Below, piece by piece: positions 4,986 to 6,601 of a DNA stretch of 6,601 nt (the stretch's first letter is position 1; each line of letters begins with the position of its first letter). Source of the stretch: Bacillota bacterium (GTDB taxonomy: Bacteria; Bacillota_A; Clostridia; DSM-8532); contig JAFADM010000405.1 of NCBI GenBank assembly GCA_023424865.1, positions 1 through 6,601 of the forward strand. The letters are read 5' to 3'. The position numbers and the translations under genes are program-made. The notes beneath the pieces are model-generated. The model did not search any database and was not told where the DNA came from. It saw nothing but the letters and a program-made list of their open reading frames with translations.

Positions 4986-6356
4986 ATGTATAAAGAAATG
5001 TCGCAGATCGAGTTGGCAAACTATTTTGAAACCACCGGCGAAGCCGTGGAGATCAAAAATCGTTTTCGACCCGGTGTTTACAGCAAGTACAATGTTAAGC
5101 GCGGACTTAGAAATGAGGATGGAACCGGTGTGCTTGTCGGTCTCACCGAAATTGGCGAGGTTCATGCCTATGTGGTTGACGAAGGAGAAAAAATTCCTGT
5201 TGAAGGCAGACTGATTTACCGGGGAGTGGATATCTACGATTTCGTGGAAGGCTTTCTGAAGGAAGACCGTTTTGGCTTTGAGGAATGTGCTTACCTTCTC
5301 CTTTACGGAGAACTGCCCGCTGAGAAGCAACTGGGACAGTTCACAAATATACTGGGCAGCTACCGCAATATTCCCGAGGATTTTGTTCGCGCCAATATAC
5401 TTAACGCCCCCAGCAAGGATATTATGAATAAGCTTTCCCGATTAGTGCTTGATATGTATTCCTATGATTCCGACGCAGACGATACAAGTGTTAAAAATCT
5501 TCTGAATCAGAGTATTGCTTTGACGGCCCGTTTCCCGCTAATGGCAGCTTACGGCTATCAGGCCAAAGCCCATTATCTGGACGGCAAGAGCCTGCATATA
5601 CATAATCCTCGCCCTGAGCTCAGCACGGCGGAAAATATTTTGAGCCTCTTAAGGCCAAGTGGGGAGTACACCGCCCTGGAAGCGAAAATATTGGATTTGG
5701 CTCTTGTCCTGCATGCGGAGCACGGCGGCGGCAATAACTCAACCTTTACCGCCCATGTGGTATCTTCTTCCGGAACGGACCTTTATTCTTCCATTGCTGC
5801 GGCTATCGGAAGCCTTAAAGGGCCCAAGCACGGCGGTGCCAATAACAAGGTTATCGGCATGATGGATGATTTAAAGAGCCAGGTAAAGGATTGGGGAAGC
5901 GATGAGCAGATAAAGGCTTATATTACCAAGCTGGTCAATAAGGAAGCCTTTGACCATACCGGCCTTATTTACGGTATGGGCCACGCCGTGTATACCCTTT
6001 CGGATCCCCGCTGCATTCTCCTTCGGGATCAGGCAGAGCAACTGGCCAGGCAGATCGGCCGTACGGATGAGTTTGAGCTTCATAAAAAAGTGGAGAAGCT
6101 GGCTCCGGAGGTGTTCAAGGACCTTAAAAAGCTTGATAAGCCCATGTGCGCCAATGTGGATTTTTACTCCGGTTTTGTTTATGACATGCTGGGTATTCCT
6201 GTGGATATGAATACACCTCTATTTGCCATTGCCCGTGTTGTTGGCTGGTGTGCTCATATCATTGAGGAACACTTAAACGGCGGAAAAATCATTCGTCCTG
6301 CCTACAAGAATATCAGCAAAAGAGAGGATTATCGTCCTATCGCTGAAAGAAGCTAA
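4986..6356 (+). CDS. gltA: Citrate synthase (Si-type citrate/2-methylcitrate synthase family)
   Basis: Condenses acetyl-CoA with oxaloacetate to give citrate and CoA, the entry to the oxidative branch toward 2-oxoglutarate. The 456-residue protein is longer than the roughly 370-residue Bacillus CitZ, having an N-terminal extension of about 80 residues before RLIYRGVDIYDF. All three catalytic residues are visible: H246 in LHAEHGGGNNSTFTA, H282 in LKGPKHGGANN and D392 in NVDFYSG. Substrate-loop GHAVYTLSDPR starts near residue 332, and the C-terminus has IIRPAYKN and the final DYRPIAER. The start at ATG 4986 follows AAGGAGG (4971-4977) with 8 bases between; an in-frame TTG at 4902 lies upstream but has no matching site. 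It follows a GntR/FCD regulator that may control it. A 2-methylcitrate synthase activity cannot be excluded, but no propionate-pathway genes are adjacent and icd is near. Confidence 0.95.
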   Translation: MYKEMSQIELANYFETTGEAVEIKNRFRPGVYSKYNVKRGLRNEDGTGVLVGLTEIGEVHAYVVDEGEKIPVEGRLIYRGVDIYDFVEGFLKEDRFGFEECAYLLLYGELPAEKQLGQFTNILGSYRNIPEDFVRANILNAPSKDIMNKLSRLVLDMYSYDSDADDTSVKNLLNQSIALTARFPLMAAYGYQAKAHYLDGKSLHIHNPRPELSTAENILSLLRPSGEYTALEAKILDLALVLHAEHGGGNNSTFTAHVVSSSGTDLYSSIAAAIGSLKGPKHGGANNKVIGMMDDLKSQVKDWGSDEQIKAYITKLVNKEAFDHTGLIYGMGHAVYTLSDPRCILLRDQAEQLARQIGRTDEFELHKKVEKLAPEVFKDLKKLDKPMCANVDFYSGFVYDMLGIPVDMNTPLFAIARVVGWCAHIIEEHLNGGKIIRPAYKNISKREDYRPIAERS

Positions 6357-6386
6357 ACCAGGTAATTCATAAACAGAAAATAGATG

Positions 6387-6434
6387 AAAAGGACTTTCGA
6401 AACTGTGCTGCAGTATTCCCGAAAGTCCTTTTTT
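6387..6434. terminator. Strong bidirectional terminator between citrate synthase and ohr
   Basis: AAAAGGACTTTCG (6387-6399) and its exact complement (6420-6432) form a 13-bp perfect stem with a 20-base loop, followed by TT of a six-base T run (6429-6434). The A run on the left gives the minus strand an equivalent U tract. It sits 30 bases after the citrate synthase stop and 53 bases after the convergent Ohr stop, so it can end both transcripts. Confidence 0.92.
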
Positions 6435-6486
6435 CGTATAGGCAGTTCATAATATAAACGGAAGGGAGGGCAGTAAAGTATTTATT

Positions 6487-6601
6487 TTAAGCCAATGCGG
6501 GCTCGGCTACCTTTGCTGATACCTTAACCTCAATATTGTTGCGGGTAGCATTAGAGTAGGGGCAAACCTGGTGTGCCTCTGCGACAAGATCCTCCGCCAG
6601 A
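6487..6601 (-). CDS. ohr: Organic hydroperoxide resistance protein, Ohr/OsmC family (C-terminal part, cut by window end)
   Basis: On the minus strand the frame runs from the window edge to TAA at 6489-6487, giving the last 37 residues. The segment [21 protein letters not shown] is the hallmark C-terminal motif of Ohr/OsmC proteins, including the second redox Cys in VCPYS. Ohr is a cytosolic thiol peroxidase that reduces organic and fatty-acid hydroperoxides, usually using lipoylated partners. The first redox Cys and the N-terminus lie outside the window, so Ohr rather than OsmC is likely but not certain. It is convergent with citrate synthase, separated by a shared terminator, and has no evident functional link to it. 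Confidence 0.88.
   Translation of the reverse strand, partial: LAEDLVAEAHQVCPYSNATRNNIEVKVSAKVAEPALA

Noticed and set aside
5973..6005. Ala where E. coli citrate synthase has Arg in the GH(R/A)V substrate loop
   Set aside because: Mitochondrial citrate synthases also carry GHAV at this loop, so it is normal family variation and not a lost catalytic residue.
1..6601. CRISPR arrays, tRNA or rRNA genes, transposase genes
   Set aside because: No regularly spaced repeats, no cloverleaf or rRNA-like conserved sequence and no transposase motifs were seen on either strand.

Overview
The window reads as chromosomal DNA of a low-to-mid-GC Bacillota bacterium, most likely an anaerobic Clostridia-type organism. 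The grounds are strong AGGAGG-type ribosome sites with 7-8 nt spacing, a clostridial-looking citrate synthase, paired RCK (TrkA-type) proteins, an FCD-type GntR regulator and an Ohr/OsmC protein. This placement is an inference from gene style; no marker gene is present.

Layout: positions 1-96 hold the last 31 codons of an unrecognised plus-strand gene. Then come icd (186-1388, a eukaryotic-type NADP isocitrate dehydrogenase), two RCK-domain genes (1545-2159 and 2271-2924), and a Cof-type HAD phosphatase (2998-3807) that ends in a hairpin terminator. A stretch of about 390 bases (3808-4200) separates this from the next gene. It holds a possible 38-codon minus-strand ORF with its own terminator, and a clear promoter with an overlapping palindromic operator. 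Next are a GntR/FCD regulator (4201-4878) and citrate synthase (4986-6356). A strong bidirectional terminator follows (6387-6434), and then the 3' end of a convergent Ohr gene (6487-6601), cut by the window edge.

Metabolically, citrate synthase and isocitrate dehydrogenase are the first and third steps of the oxidative branch from acetyl-CoA and oxaloacetate to 2-oxoglutarate, which in many anaerobes serves mainly glutamate synthesis. Aconitase is not in the window. The GntR regulator directly precedes citrate synthase and probably controls itself and perhaps that gene. The two RCK proteins are cytosolic nucleotide-sensing subunits of potassium transport, but no membrane subunit is encoded here.

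The least ordinary feature is an 87-88 bp repeat present twice in inverted orientation (1436-1522 and 2156-2243), exactly bracketing the first RCK gene. The copies are about 78% identical by hand alignment. Both keep two internal hairpins, and one stem differs between copies at several positions yet remains paired, as expected of a structured, mobile-type intergenic repeat. Otherwise this is mainly a housekeeping region, and I see no new multi-gene system.
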